Position numbers and translations under genes: made by a program
Virus record (IMG/VR): IMGVR_UViG_3300012929_000029
Location: 1 to 44,865 of that record
DNA from: a virus
DNA: 44,865 nt
Direction: 5' to 3' (one strand)
Notes under the pieces: generated by a model
Database searches by the model: none
Told to the model about the DNA's origin: nothing
Seen by the model: only the letters and a program-made list of their open reading frames with translations
Shown here: piece by piece, positions 24,751-33,167 of the stretch
Position numbering within the stretch: the stretch's first letter is position 1
Layout: the number at the start of each line of letters is the position of its first letter

Positions 24751-27700
24751 TTACGTCTTCTCCGCATCTGAGAGGAGCCGAATGCCGTTGGTCGGTTCGA
24801 CTTCAAGCGTTATCGAGATGAATTTGAAGCCGCCGATCGCAAGGCTCGGCGCCTGACACCTGAGCTGCACCTGCACAGCGGTGCAAGCTCGCACGTTGAC
24901 TACCAGGAGCCGGTAATTGAGCTGCGCGCCCGTGATCACCCAGCTCGCCGTCTCTATCGTGTTGGTATCGGTCTGCACGGTCACGTCTAGCGTCTGCGTG
25001 GCGCCTAGAGACTCGAGCGCAAACAACACCGCGTTGACCTTGCCGAATCCGCCTAACCCAAACGGGTGAATCCACGCAGTCTTTGCCACTTGAACGATGG
25101 CGCTGTTGCCACTATCGTCGCCCGGCTGCGCTGCTGATTCGATCCACACCGGCGTCGTCGATGTGGCGGTGCTCAGATCTCCGCGAACGAATACCGCCCC
25201 CTTTTTACCGTCCAAGGCGAGCGAATCATAGGCTCCAATCTCAGCGATGTCCGCGATGCCAGAGCCGATCGTGTCGTGAAACCACTGGCCGTCATCCAAA
25301 TCGTAGGTAAACACATCCGTCGCGCCCGTGGCAGCCGGCGAGCTCCCCAGGGCCACGAGAAATCGCGCCAGATGATTGCCGCGCGTCGTGTGCGAGACAG
25401 AGCCGAGCACGACCGGTCCGAGGTCCTGCGTCGGGTCGCTCAATGCGTTCATGTCGCTCAATACGGCTGCGCCGACGTACTGGGTCGGGCCAAAACCGCG
25501 CGGCAATAGGTAAAACCCTTGGTTTGCCTGGAACATCACCCCGCTATTGGTCTCGACCACGGAGCGATAATCGCAGCACCCGACCGAGCGCGTGATGCAG
25601 CGTGGCGCAGCGAATGCGCCGGCGCCTTGATCGTTCGGTCCGTCGCCACTAATCACATACATGGCGTCCGCGGTGAACGCCACCACGCTGCCGTCCATGT
25701 AGGCCAACGCGGTGCATGGAGCGGGCAGCTGCACTTGGTGCGAAGCGTCATCGGTGCATTGAATCGGCTCGCCCGGAACGATCACCTTCGAGCATTGCAC
25801 AATATTCGTGTCCCAGAGGCCGCCGAACCAAAGGCGGTCCTCGGACTTGCAAATGAATCGGCAACTCGGCGCCAAGTCATCAGCGAGCACCCCGCCATCG
25901 GTGTAGATGAAGCCGTCCTGCGCGATATTGTCGTCTGTCTCCCCGTCGGCAATCGTGGCGTATCCCGTAGCTGGCTGCCATGCCGTGACGACCCGCGTCA
26001 GTTCGTGATATTCCGTTCCGCCAGCGACTGTGCGATACACTCGAATCGTGCAAAACAGCGTTGTGTTAAACGTCTGGCGTTGTGATATGTTGAGCCCGCT
26101 CACCGTCAATGTGGCCGATCCTTCGGTCGTGCCATTGATGGTGACTGAGACGGGGTTCGATGGTGCAGACTGATGGCGCCTGCCATACATATCGATCCAC
26201 TCGAAGGTGCAGCGATAGCTCCGAGTGCCCGCAGTTACCGAGCCTGCTCCGCCCGCTACGACGGACACGATCGGCGCATGCGGGAAGCCAATCTCGCTTG
26301 CACCGGCATGCTGCGCCCCCAATTGCTGCGCAGTAAACTGCGTGTCGATAGTGGCTACCGATTGGCCGAAGAATTCCACCGGCTGTCCAGCGATCGTAGT
26401 CGTGGCCGCAAAGCGCGTGGCCTGGCGATGCGGCTCCTGTTGCGCCGTCGTATACTCGTATACGTCCAGTTTTACGATCGCCGCGCTGCCGTAAAATTGT
26501 TGCACAACTGTGGGCAATGCGGCGAATGACCGGCTCGAGCCAAGGCCACCGTTGCCAAAAAACCAAGTCGGATCCGCTGGCAAAGGATCGGAGCCCGAGG
26601 TTACCTTGAGTAAGTTGGGGCTCGATAGTTCAATCGTTGGTACATCCGCTGCTGACAGCGCATAATAGAAGTTTGGGAATTTCAGCAGCACGTATTTTGT
26701 AATCAGCTGATTGCTAGATTTGCTGTGATGGATGCACCAAACGCGATTGTAGTTGTCGGGTTTGCTGATGGGCAACACATGCCAACAGAGCAACCCTGGA
26801 ACCCCAGAAGATGCTCCAGTGCCAGGCTCAAAGCCGACCTTCGTGGCGGACGCAAACGGTGCAATCAGCAAACTATAGCGATAGCAAAAAAAGACATATT
26901 TGGCGGCCGGAAATGGCACTGTCAGATGGGAACGCCCGAACATCGGCGGTCCAAACCGCGTTCCCGATTCGAACGTGGTCTTGGTGCGCAGATTGACGAT
27001 GGTCGCGCTGATATCCCAGAGAGTATAGGCGACATCACCAGTCACTAGAGGGTTGTCGAAAAAACCAACCCAGAGCAGTGCATCGATCGGATCGGCGAAT
27101 AGCGTGATCGGCGGTCTACCCGTGCAGGCAAATGTGGCCGTGCTACTGCTGGCTGTCCCGTTGAATTTGGTCAGAGTGATCAGCGCCGCACCGCTCTGAT
27201 GCGCAAGGTACCAGTTGGCAGCATTGTAGGATGATAGGTCCCAAGACGATGCTGGGTTCGACAGGGTCGCGATGTTAACGGCCGCGGCTTCGGTGATTTG
27301 TCCTGCGGCGATCGTCACGGTGACCACGAAGATCAGTGCTCCAGCGTCCTGATATGCCAGGATGATCACATCGGATTGCGCGGCTAGGCGCACGCGAGTA
27401 AATGGCCCATCGAGCTGTTTGTAGAACAGCCGTACGCCATTCACGTCCTCGACGTAAAAATGCATCTTGTTGTCGGTCGTGAGCGCGATGACCGCTAGAT
27501 AACCAGAGGCAGTGACCACGATATCCGGCGGCGTGAACCCGAAACCGCTGTAGGAAAGCCCAGCTCCACCAGCGATAGGAGCATCCCCAGTCGACAGTCC
27601 GTATCGCTTGCGGACAGGGAGACAGGTCGAGAAACAGCCCTGAAATTGCCAGACGGTCGAGAATGCAAAAGCATCTCCCGATGTGTTTCCGACCAGCAAT

Positions 27701-27975
27701 GCCGACAGCACCTGACAGGCAAATGACGGCCGCTCGATGCTGGTATTTACACCATCGCCCTGCAGCGAGTGTTGGCCAGTAGTGTGGCCGCCTGGGTTTG
27801 CAGTCGTCCCGGTCAGCCCAGTCGAGCCGGGTCGTTTCTCGAGGACACCATTACCCGCGGTCCGACAGTTGTAGACCAGCGACAGTGTCCCGGTCGGCGC
27901 AAGCCGCTCTGACACGGCTTGATTCATTCCGACATTAAGCGGAATATCGAGCAGTTTGTCTTCCGTCGAACGCAT
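24751..27975 (-). CDS. Large tail protein (beta-propeller-like)
   Basis: 1074 residues. It starts MRSTEDKLLDIPLNVGMNQAV. The sequence is beta-rich throughout. Residues 600-900 contain the signature I associate with a common phage tail protein: VYRTVAGGTEYHELTRV, FIYTDGGVLADDLAPSCRFI, DRLWFGGLWDTN, IVPGEPIQC, TADAMYVISGDGPNDQGAG and GFYLLPRGFGPTQYVGA. These fit a podoviral tubular tail-B or propeller/nozzle protein. ATG at 27973-27975 overlaps the stop of the upstream gene by one base. Confidence 0.68.
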   Translation of the reverse strand: MRSTEDKLLDIPLNVGMNQAVSERLAPTGTLSLVYNCRTAGNGVLEKRPGSTGLTGTTANPGGHTTGQHSLQGDGVNTSIERPSFACQVLSALLVGNTSGDAFAFSTVWQFQGCFSTCLPVRKRYGLSTGDAPIAGGAGLSYSGFGFTPPDIVVTASGYLAVIALTTDNKMHFYVEDVNGVRLFYKQLDGPFTRVRLAAQSDVIILAYQDAGALIFVVTVTIAAGQITEAAAVNIATLSNPASSWDLSSYNAANWYLAHQSGAALITLTKFNGTASSSTATFACTGRPPITLFADPIDALLWVGFFDNPLVTGDVAYTLWDISATIVNLRTKTTFESGTRFGPPMFGRSHLTVPFPAAKYVFFCYRYSLLIAPFASATKVGFEPGTGASSGVPGLLCWHVLPISKPDNYNRVWCIHHSKSSNQLITKYVLLKFPNFYYALSAADVPTIELSSPNLLKVTSGSDPLPADPTWFFGNGGLGSSRSFAALPTVVQQFYGSAAIVKLDVYEYTTAQQEPHRQATRFAATTTIAGQPVEFFGQSVATIDTQFTAQQLGAQHAGASEIGFPHAPIVSVVAGGAGSVTAGTRSYRCTFEWIDMYGRRHQSAPSNPVSVTINGTTEGSATLTVSGLNISQRQTFNTTLFCTIRVYRTVAGGTEYHELTRVVTAWQPATGYATIADGETDDNIAQDGFIYTDGGVLADDLAPSCRFICKSEDRLWFGGLWDTNIVQCSKVIVPGEPIQCTDDASHQVQLPAPCTALAYMDGSVVAFTADAMYVISGDGPNDQGAGAFAAPRCITRSVGCCDYRSVVETNSGVMFQANQGFYLLPRGFGPTQYVGAAVLSDMNALSDPTQDLGPVVLGSVSHTTRGNHLARFLVALGSSPAATGATDVFTYDLDDGQWFHDTIGSGIADIAEIGAYDSLALDGKKGAVFVRGDLSTATSTTPVWIESAAQPGDDSGNSAIVQVAKTAWIHPFGLGGFGKVNAVLFALESLGATQTLDVTVQTDTNTIETASWVITGAQLNYRLLVVNVRACTAVQVQLRCQAPSLAIGGFKFISITLEVEPTNGIRLLSDAEKT

Positions 27976-28400
27976 CAGCCGCCCCAGTCCGCCGCGAGTT
28001 GCGGACTGGAGTAGTAGTTCGCGCCGTCGAAAAAGATCGAGTAAAGACCGGGCGCAGCGGGCAGTAGTTTCGTCGCGCGTCCGTTGATGAGCGCACCAAC
28101 TCCGCGAATCGTGCAGGTGCCCGTGATCGATTCGCGCTTGATGTATAGCGTACGACCGCCATTGATTACATCTACTTGCGGCAGCTGCAGAGCGAGCGTG
28201 GCACCCGTGACGAGCGTGACGCGCGTGAGTTTATCGAACGAAAGTATGCCGAGTTGCCCTGGCGTGGGCAGCGCTATGAACGCCGCGGGCGCGCCCGAAC
28301 GCGCATACCCATCCACAGCATGCGCGAAGCGTTCCAGGTCGCGTTTGAGCGCCTTCGCGTCTGCCGTATCGTACACGGACGGGATATCGAGCTTTGCCAT
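27975..28400 (-). CDS. Small tail/head-tail protein
   Basis: 141 residues. The N-terminal helix (ADAKALKRDLERFAHAVDGY) is followed by a beta domain: LSFDKLTRVTLVTGATLALQ, GGRTLYIKRESITGTC, LYSIFFDGANYYSSPQLA. The SIFFDGANYY ending is common in phage tail appendage proteins. No named family assigned. Located between the adaptor and the large tail protein and probably part of the tail. Confidence 0.6.
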   Translation of the reverse strand: MAKLDIPSVYDTADAKALKRDLERFAHAVDGYARSGAPAAFIALPTPGQLGILSFDKLTRVTLVTGATLALQLPQVDVINGGRTLYIKRESITGTCTIRGVGALINGRATKLLPAAPGLYSIFFDGANYYSSPQLAADWGG

Positions 28401-28407
28401 CGGAGCC

Positions 28408-29142
28408 TCATGGCGCGGGCAGTGCGCGATTGCGGCGCCAATTGTCCATCAGTCCGCGCTCGCCCATCGAGTCGCGCCCAAGCGCAGCCCCGCCAGCGCT
28501 CGAGACGCGCGTGGCGTTTCGCAAGATGTCCGCCCAGAGCTCCTGGCGATATCCCGTCGCGATTTGGTAGGCCGTGACGTACTGGTCTCGGATGATCAGG
28601 CGGCAGACGACATCCCACGCGATGAAATCTTCCCAGCCCGCGACGCCATCCCACGTATCGCCGTCTGCAGTCAGGTCGGCGAGCACCGGCAGATACCAGA
28701 CATTGTACGGGTAGGCCTGAGACGGCGCCGGCATGATGGCGAGTTTTCGCGTATTGAAATGTGCCCACGCGATCGGCTCACCCGTCACAATCGGGCCGCC
28801 GAAGTCCGTACGCGACTGAAATGGAGAATGTGAGAGCGCGATCACGATGCCGCTCGAAAGCTTCACGTCGATGCCGAATGAGCGCACGACGCTCGGGGTC
28901 ACGGCGCTCAAATCGAGCACGCCAAACGGAAACGGTGACGTTGCCCCAGCGGTGAGCGTCCCCGCCGTGTTCGTCAAAAAGTGGGTCGCACCCTCGGTGG
29001 ACAGCTTTTCGCGAAAACGCTGAATTGACTGGTTTATGAAGCGATTCAGCGTCGCGGTCGTGTACCGCGCGGTCCCTCCCACGATATCCGCTTGGGTGGC
29101 GATGTCCGTGCGGAGCTGTAGGAGGGTTACGTTGCGGCTCAC
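28408..29142 (-). CDS. Head-tail adaptor/tail tubular A-like protein
   Basis: 244 residues from a GTG at 29140-29142. N-terminal helices VTLLQLRTDIATQADIVGG and TLNRFINQSIQRFREKLS are the usual opening of podoviral adaptor (gp4/gp11-like) proteins. RSFGIDVKLSSGIVIALS and IMPAPSQAYPYNVWYLPVL follow, then a C-terminal helical part with WEDFIAWDVVCRLIIRD. It would connect the portal ring to the tail. Family assignment rests on the FINQSxQR pattern, order and size. Confidence 0.65.
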   Translation of the reverse strand: MSRNVTLLQLRTDIATQADIVGGTARYTTATLNRFINQSIQRFREKLSTEGATHFLTNTAGTLTAGATSPFPFGVLDLSAVTPSVVRSFGIDVKLSSGIVIALSHSPFQSRTDFGGPIVTGEPIAWAHFNTRKLAIMPAPSQAYPYNVWYLPVLADLTADGDTWDGVAGWEDFIAWDVVCRLIIRDQYVTAYQIATGYRQELWADILRNATRVSSAGGAALGRDSMGERGLMDNWRRNRALPAP

Positions 29143-29152
29143 TCAGGTTTTC

Positions 29153-29413
29153 TCACTTCTTTTTTGGGGCTCCAAACAGCAACGCAAGCCCAGCATGCTT
29201 GTCGCCCGGCCCCTCTGACTCATCTCCGCCGCCGCCGCCATAATCGTCCATGCAGAGTTTCATCAGCGCCTTCAGAGCATCGAGCCGCTCGGGAGACCAG
29301 TCCTCAGCCGGGAATGCCTCCTCCGCGGCTTGTCTGATTTCAGACATCTCGTCATCACCCGGAGGGACATCCGGGCTATCCATGCTCGGCTTGTAGTGCA
29401 GTCCGTCGGCCAT
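29153..29413 (-). CDS. Small acidic hypothetical protein
   Basis: 86 residues; ATG at 29411-29413 shares a base with the stop of the upstream gene (TGATG). An upstream in-frame extension would overlap that gene and is rejected. Acidic helix PERLDALKALMKLCMDDY followed by a GGGGG linker, an acidic DESEGPG and a basic PKKK end. Position between capsid-accessory and adaptor genes suggests a head or assembly role. No family recognised. Confidence 0.55.
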   Translation of the reverse strand: MADGLHYKPSMDSPDVPPGDDEMSEIRQAAEEAFPAEDWSPERLDALKALMKLCMDDYGGGGGDESEGPGDKHAGLALLFGAPKKK

Positions 29414-29823
29414 CAGAACTCCGAGTAGGGCGACACAAAGAACAGCAGCTTGACCTGCGTTCCCGTCGGGGGGTTGATAAATTGCCCAAATCCAGAGGGG
29501 GCCCCAGTGTTCGCGGCCTCCTGAAAGAAATGCAGCTCGGCGATGCCAGATTTTGCGGTGTGCTTGGCGATGTTCGCCTGGAAAAACATCCCGGATGGTG
29601 CCTGAACGGCCGGGATAATGTCCGCGCCCACGCTCGGCGGGTGCGCGATCTGATAGACCCCGGTCGAAAGCCGCGTGGCCGACACCCCTGGAACGCCGTA
29701 CATCGTCGAGATGAGCCCGGTCTGTCCCTGGAAAAACATGCGCTCCATGCCGAGGAACGCACCTTCGCCCTTGGTGCCCACGGCATTGAGCGGAAATTGT
29801 GCTGATTCTGCAAAGCTCGGCAT
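29413..29823 (-). CDS. Head protein following the major capsid gene (decoration-like)
   Basis: 136 residues with AGAGG just before the ATG at 29821-29823. Beta-rich: MPSFAESAQFPLNAVGTKGE, MERMFFQGQTGLISTMYGVP, IIPAVQAPSGMFFQANIAKH, KLLFFVSPYSEF. It directly follows the major capsid gene by 9 bp, the usual place for decoration or head-completion proteins. No named family recognised. Confidence 0.6.
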   Translation of the reverse strand: MPSFAESAQFPLNAVGTKGEGAFLGMERMFFQGQTGLISTMYGVPGVSATRLSTGVYQIAHPPSVGADIIPAVQAPSGMFFQANIAKHTAKSGIAELHFFQEAANTGAPSGFGQFINPPTGTQVKLLFFVSPYSEF

Positions 29824-29832
29824 CGGACCTCT

Positions 29833-31152
29833 TTACACGAGTGAGATGCGGCCGTTGTTTTTTGGCGCTCGGCACGCGAGCAGCGGGTAGGACACGAGCC
29901 GAAACTCGTAATCCGTCGATGTCGCGCGGCGCAGGATCTCGAGCCCGTCACCCATTTGCGGGTGAAGCAACTCGCCCATGGAAGAAATCCACCAGTCTTC
30001 CATGCGGAATGCAAAGAAGTTACCGCGCGGGCAATGCCGATCGCAGTAGATCGGGATCCGACCTGCGCTGGTCATGATATCGATTTTAGAAAAACCGAAC
30101 TGTGTCGAGTCGTCTTCAAGTGCGCGAAGTCCGCGGGCCTGCATGAGCGTTTCGAGAACCTGAAAATCTTCGGGATGCATCCAGCCCGACGTCGGGGCCT
30201 TCGCTTTGAAACGGCCCGTCATCTGCGCGAGCAAAATCTTGATGCGTTCCTCGAATGTCTTGCCGACGACGGTCGACTGAGCAACGCGGCATCCGGCAAA
30301 GCGTTGCGGGTCCGTCGCGCGCGTTGCAGCAGTGATGCCCCAGAGCGCCGGCGGCGCGTCCGTCGGGGTTACATAGGCCTGCACGCCAGCGATGACCACA
30401 ACGCCCGTATTGCCGAAGAAATCACCTTGCCTGAACAGCGTGTCATTGTTCGCTAGGCCCGTGATGCCCGCGACGGTGTTGAGCGTGATGAGCCCGGTGC
30501 CGCGGTTGATCGCTGATATCGTCGCTGAACCGGCTCGGAGCACATGCGTCGGGTCCGAGCCGTCGTTTGCCGACGCGACCACGACCATGCCGACTTCGAA
30601 CTGCGCGACGGATTCAGGCGCGGTCAGAACCACGTCGTTCGTGTTCTGGATATTGCCAACCTGGCCGACACCTTGTCCGCCATTGCCCCAGAGATAGATC
30701 GAAAGATTTTCTCCGGCGGTCTCGTAGAGACCATCGATTTCGACCTTCTTGTTTTCGAGGTAGGCGCCCTGATTCGTGCGTGATGCCTGCAGGACCTTGT
30801 CCCCGATTTGCACGACGCCGTAGTAGTCGCCGGCGACGATGTTGAATTTCGAGGCAACGATATTCGATGCGTTGGTCTGCGCCGTCGAGAACACGCCGCC
30901 TGCGCCCTGCGGATTACCGGTGACGATCGGTACCGGCATCTGATCGCCCAGCATCCCGGTATCGCCGCGCTTCTCAAACATCGTGAGCAGCGGATTTTCC
31001 GGGTACATCAGCTCCTGCACCATGGACGAATCCATGAAGCGATCTTTGAGTAGCGCCGCGAACGTAGTCAGCGTGGAACCGTCGCAAATATTTGGGCTCT
31101 GGTAGCGGAGCTCGCTCACGCCCCCCAGATCGTCGACTGTGAAATTGAGCAT
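29833..31152 (-). CDS. Major capsid protein (HK97-like fold expected)
   Basis: 439 residues starting MLNFTVDDLGGVSELRYQSP; the ATG at 31150-31152 has AGGGAG upstream, and an in-frame extension to 31221 lacks support. ALLKDRFMDSSMVQELMYPE and PLLTMFEKRGDTGMLGDQMP resemble the N-terminal region of podoviral capsid proteins; QIGDKVLQASRTNQGAYLEN and a long E-loop/spine helix follow; YCDRHCPRGNFFAFRMEDWW lies in the C-terminal A-domain. It forms the shell built around the scaffold. Identification is from composition, gene order and pattern. Confidence 0.78.
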   Translation of the reverse strand: MLNFTVDDLGGVSELRYQSPNICDGSTLTTFAALLKDRFMDSSMVQELMYPENPLLTMFEKRGDTGMLGDQMPVPIVTGNPQGAGGVFSTAQTNASNIVASKFNIVAGDYYGVVQIGDKVLQASRTNQGAYLENKKVEIDGLYETAGENLSIYLWGNGGQGVGQVGNIQNTNDVVLTAPESVAQFEVGMVVVASANDGSDPTHVLRAGSATISAINRGTGLITLNTVAGITGLANNDTLFRQGDFFGNTGVVVIAGVQAYVTPTDAPPALWGITAATRATDPQRFAGCRVAQSTVVGKTFEERIKILLAQMTGRFKAKAPTSGWMHPEDFQVLETLMQARGLRALEDDSTQFGFSKIDIMTSAGRIPIYCDRHCPRGNFFAFRMEDWWISSMGELLHPQMGDGLEILRRATSTDYEFRLVSYPLLACRAPKNNGRISLV

Positions 31153-31354
31153 GAAAATCTCCCTGAGTTTCGAATGGCAGTCGCCAGCAAACTCGGGGGA
31201 CTTCGGTGGCCCGGACCACAACTCGGGATGGATCGCCCGGACGATTAGTTAGCGCTCAAAGCCTATTCCTACCCCGCACGCATTGTCCAGCATGTAATGC
31301 AGTGTCACGCCATATTCTCGTGTGGCTGTAATACCGATTCTAGTCGATTACACC

Positions 31355-31382
31355 TTGTGCTCGGCGTCAGGCGCCCTATTAT
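31355..31382 (+). promoter_or_regulatory. Candidate sigma70 promoter for plus-strand island
   Basis: TTGTGC (31355-31360), 16-bp spacer, TATTAT (31377-31382; 5/6 to TATAAT). It would produce a leader of about 255 nt containing the hairpins. Confidence 0.4.
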
Positions 31383-31383
31383 A
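31378..31383 (-). promoter_or_regulatory. Perfect minus-strand -10 (TATAAT) upstream of capsid gene
   Basis: The reverse complement of 31378-31383 is TATAAT, overlapping the plus-strand -10. No good -35 is present on the minus strand, so it may depend on an activator or be chance. It would give a leader of about 220 nt for the capsid operon. Confidence 0.25.
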
Positions 31384-31523
31384 TAGATGTGAGCGGCGCT
31401 GAAAGGCACCGCGAACGGTCCGGCGGGACCAAAAGCACGCTGAACCTGGCCCAGGCGATGATGACGGGACCTCGAGAGAGCGCGGACAGACAGCGCCCGA
31501 CACCCCGGAAAGACGGGGACACT

Positions 31524-31556
31524 CGAGCTCCCACTGGAAACGGTCGGGGGCTTCAG
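31524..31556 (+). repeat. GAAA-capped hairpin repeat, copy 1
   Basis: Contains a 25-bp direct repeat (31527-31551) that differs from copy 2 by one base. The core arm ACTG (31533-31536), GAAA loop (31537-31540) and CGGT pair as a stem; after one bulged C (31545) the stem continues with CTCCC/GGGGG. Outer bases differ from copy 2 but still mostly pair. Confidence 0.6.
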
Positions 31557-31594
31557 TTGTCATGCGCGGCTTGCGAGTCGCAAATAAGTGACTG

Positions 31595-31628
31595 CTCGGC
31601 TCCCACCGGAAACGGTCGGGGGCCCGAG
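31595..31628 (+). repeat. GAAA-capped hairpin repeat, copy 2, next to RBS
   Basis: Left arm 31595-31608, GAAA loop 31609-31612, right arm 31613-31628. The arms give 14 base pairs with two single bulged C residues. The hairpin ends three bases before TTGGAGG, the ribosome binding site of the first island gene, so it could gate translation. The 25-bp repeat part is 31599-31623. Confidence 0.65.
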
Positions 31629-31644
31629 GCATTGGAGGCTCAAG

Positions 31645-31884
31645 ATGGCACATACCGTAATGACCCGAGACGAAGCAATCGCGAAACTGGTCGAGCTCGA
31701 CGTTGCCCGGTGGGGCGAGTCAGAGCGCGAGGCTAGTAAACGCCTACATGCGAGCCGCAGCCATGCGCTCGCGCTGAATGCCGTCGCGAATTACGATGTC
31801 GACAATATCGACGCGGACCTCGCGAAAATGGCCAAGTCGCTCATGACATCGGCAGACCGCGCGTACCTGCGCACCGGCGGCTGA
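31645..31884 (+). CDS. Small hypothetical protein, first gene of plus-strand island
   Basis: 79 residues; ATG at 31645 with TTGGAGG at 31632-31638. Helical: VMTRDEAIAKLVELDVARWG, EREASKRLHASRSHALALNA, ADLAKMAKSLMTSADRAYL. A hydrophilic, Ala-rich small protein with no known motif. Two short in-frame starts upstream would run through the hairpin repeat and are rejected. Possible DNA-binding or regulatory role is only a guess from its place at the head of the island. Confidence 0.65.
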   Translation: MAHTVMTRDEAIAKLVELDVARWGESEREASKRLHASRSHALALNAVANYDVDNIDADLAKMAKSLMTSADRAYLRTGG

Positions 31885-31936
31885 CAGCCCCATGCCTTCG
31901 GGCGATTCCTGCAACCCAGAGCAGCTCGAGGGTCCG

Positions 31937-32395
31937 ATGGAACCATCTGAACAACGCTTCATTGACAAATCCACATGGGGCCCTGGACCGTGGCAAGACG
32001 AGCCTGATCGCCTCGAGTGGAGGCACGCCGGACTGCCGTGCCTGATCGTGCGGAGCGCGGCTGGAGCTCTCTGCGGGTATGTTGGGGCCCCGCAGGACCA
32101 CCCGTTCTACGGTAAACATTATGCCGACGATGATGCGTTGGGCAACCTGGACGCGCACGGCGGAATCACCTTCGCTCAGCCGGGCGAACCAGAAGCAGTA
32201 TGGTGGCTGGGCTTCGACGCTGCGCACGCTTCGGACTATGTGCCCGGGATAATGGCCAAGTTAAACAATAGCGAACTGCTGCCCGTCACCTACAAGGACT
32301 TGCGCTACATGCGCAGCGAAGTCGAACGGCTCGCCGACCAGGTACGCGACGCTGGGCGCGTCGACGAGCAGCTCGAGCGCCAGGAACGTCCATGA
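31937..32395 (+). CDS. Conserved phage hypothetical (WGPGPW / GYVG family)
   Basis: 152 residues; ATG at 31937 has GAGGG (31928-31932), while an earlier ATG at 31892 has none. Motifs: STWGPGPWQDEPDRLEW, GLPCLIVRSAAGALCGYVG, HPFYGKHYADD, HGGITFAQPGEPEAVWWLGF, DAAHASDYVPGI and a C-terminal helix that ends the protein (YKDLRYMRSEVERLADQV). I recognise this pattern from many phages, but no function is assigned. The 3' end overlaps the lipoprotein start by 4 bp. Confidence 0.72.
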   Translation: MEPSEQRFIDKSTWGPGPWQDEPDRLEWRHAGLPCLIVRSAAGALCGYVGAPQDHPFYGKHYADDDALGNLDAHGGITFAQPGEPEAVWWLGFDAAHASDYVPGIMAKLNNSELLPVTYKDLRYMRSEVERLADQVRDAGRVDEQLERQERP

Positions 32396-32715
32396 GATTA
32401 TTCTATCTACTGTGTCTAAGCGCCTGCTCGCTGCCAGTCGAGCACGCGATCGGTTCAATCGCGGCCGTAACAGGTGAGCATTGCGGATGGGTCGAGGCGC
32501 CGCATAGTCCCTACGCGCCGGAGGCCAGCTGTCAGCTCGCTACATGTGTTGGACCGTGCGGGCTCTTGCCTGCTGGGGCAGACCCGTGCGACTCGGAACC
32601 CGTTGCCGAGCTCGACGTGCCCGCTGGCCAGATACATTCGGGGTGGCACCGACTCGATGCGCTGTCCACGCCGTATGAAATTACGGAATGGGATGTCGCG
32701 TGCGCAACCGAGTAG
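32392..32715 (+). CDS. Predicted small lipoprotein
   Basis: 107 residues in an ATGA overlap. N-terminus MRLFYLLCLSACS has a short hydrophobic stretch and a lipobox-like LSAC (Cys at 12) for signal peptidase II. The mature part is Cys- and Pro-rich (CGWVEAPHSPYAPEASC; CVGPCGLLPAGADPC), suggesting disulfides. It would be anchored to the periplasmic side of a membrane. Phage lipoproteins can block superinfection or take part in lysis as outer-membrane spanins; this one is longer than typical o-spanins, so exclusion is equally likely. Confidence 0.6.
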   Translation: MRLFYLLCLSACSLPVEHAIGSIAAVTGEHCGWVEAPHSPYAPEASCQLATCVGPCGLLPAGADPCDSEPVAELDVPAGQIHSGWHRLDALSTPYEITEWDVACATE

Positions 32716-32750
32716 ATACCATCAGTTAACAATTGAAATGGAGAGCGGCC

Positions 32751-33167
32751 ATGGGTGAGATTTCCTTTGTGATGACTCAGACCTTCGAGTCCTGCGGGCC
32801 GTGCATCAAGTGCGGCGTCGAGGTGATCCTGCCAAAGGAGCTGAAAAATCGGCGTAAGGAGAACCACGAGGGCTTCTATTGCTGCAATGGGCACGTCCAG
32901 TGCTACCTAAGCAAGACCGAGCTCGAGAAAGCTCAGGAGCTGCTAGCGACCGAGCGACGTTGGCGCGAGCAGGAAAAGGAAAGCCATGCGCGCACCAAAG
33001 CGCAGCTCGAGCACAGTGACCGAAGCCGGGCCGCACTGAGGGGCAAGGTGACGGAGATCAGGAACCGCGTCGGCAACGGTCTCTGCCCGTGTTGCAACCG
33101 GAGCTTCACAAATTTGCGGCGCCACATGCACACGAAGCACCCAGACTTCAAGGATGCGGTCGAATGA
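32751..33167 (+). CDS. Zinc-finger protein with C-terminal C2H2-like finger
   Basis: 138 residues; GGAGAG lies before the ATG at 32751. Near the N-terminus are CGPCIKCGVEV and FYCCNGHVQCYL, a likely treble zinc cluster. A coiled-coil helix spans about 60-100 (ELEKAQELLATERRWREQEK). The C-terminus is CPCCNRSFTNLRRHMHTKHP, a C2H2-like finger with C-x2-C and H-x4-H spacing. Nucleic-acid binding is the probable role. The 3' end overlaps the next gene (ATGA). Confidence 0.7.
   Translation: MGEISFVMTQTFESCGPCIKCGVEVILPKELKNRRKENHEGFYCCNGHVQCYLSKTELEKAQELLATERRWREQEKESHARTKAQLEHSDRSRAALRGKVTEIRNRVGNGLCPCCNRSFTNLRRHMHTKHPDFKDAVE

Larger units (their letters stand above)
31153..31644. other. Divergent intergenic leader with structured repeats
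   Basis: About 490 bp between the capsid gene (minus) and the first gene of the plus-strand island. It holds a candidate bidirectional promoter (31355-31383), several short hairpins (31417-31430, GGTCC-GGCG-GGACC; 31445-31455, CCTGG-C-CCAGG; 31503-31518, CCCCG-GAAAGA-CGGGG), two large near-identical hairpins, and the palindrome TTGCGAGTCGCAA at 31571-31583. A nine-codon reading frame (ATG at 31561) lies between the two large hairpins. I see no convincing longer gene here; open frames on both strands just read through the repeats. Confidence 0.6.

Noticed and set aside
31527-31623. Two-copy 25-bp direct repeat considered as a CRISPR-like array
   Set aside because: Only two copies, with hairpin structure, no cas genes and a location in an mRNA leader; RNA element is the better reading.
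31348-31653. Minus-strand frame with repeated APDRFRWE/APDRFQWE peptides
   Set aside because: The repeat peptides come from translating the two hairpin repeats; no start or ribosome site supports it.
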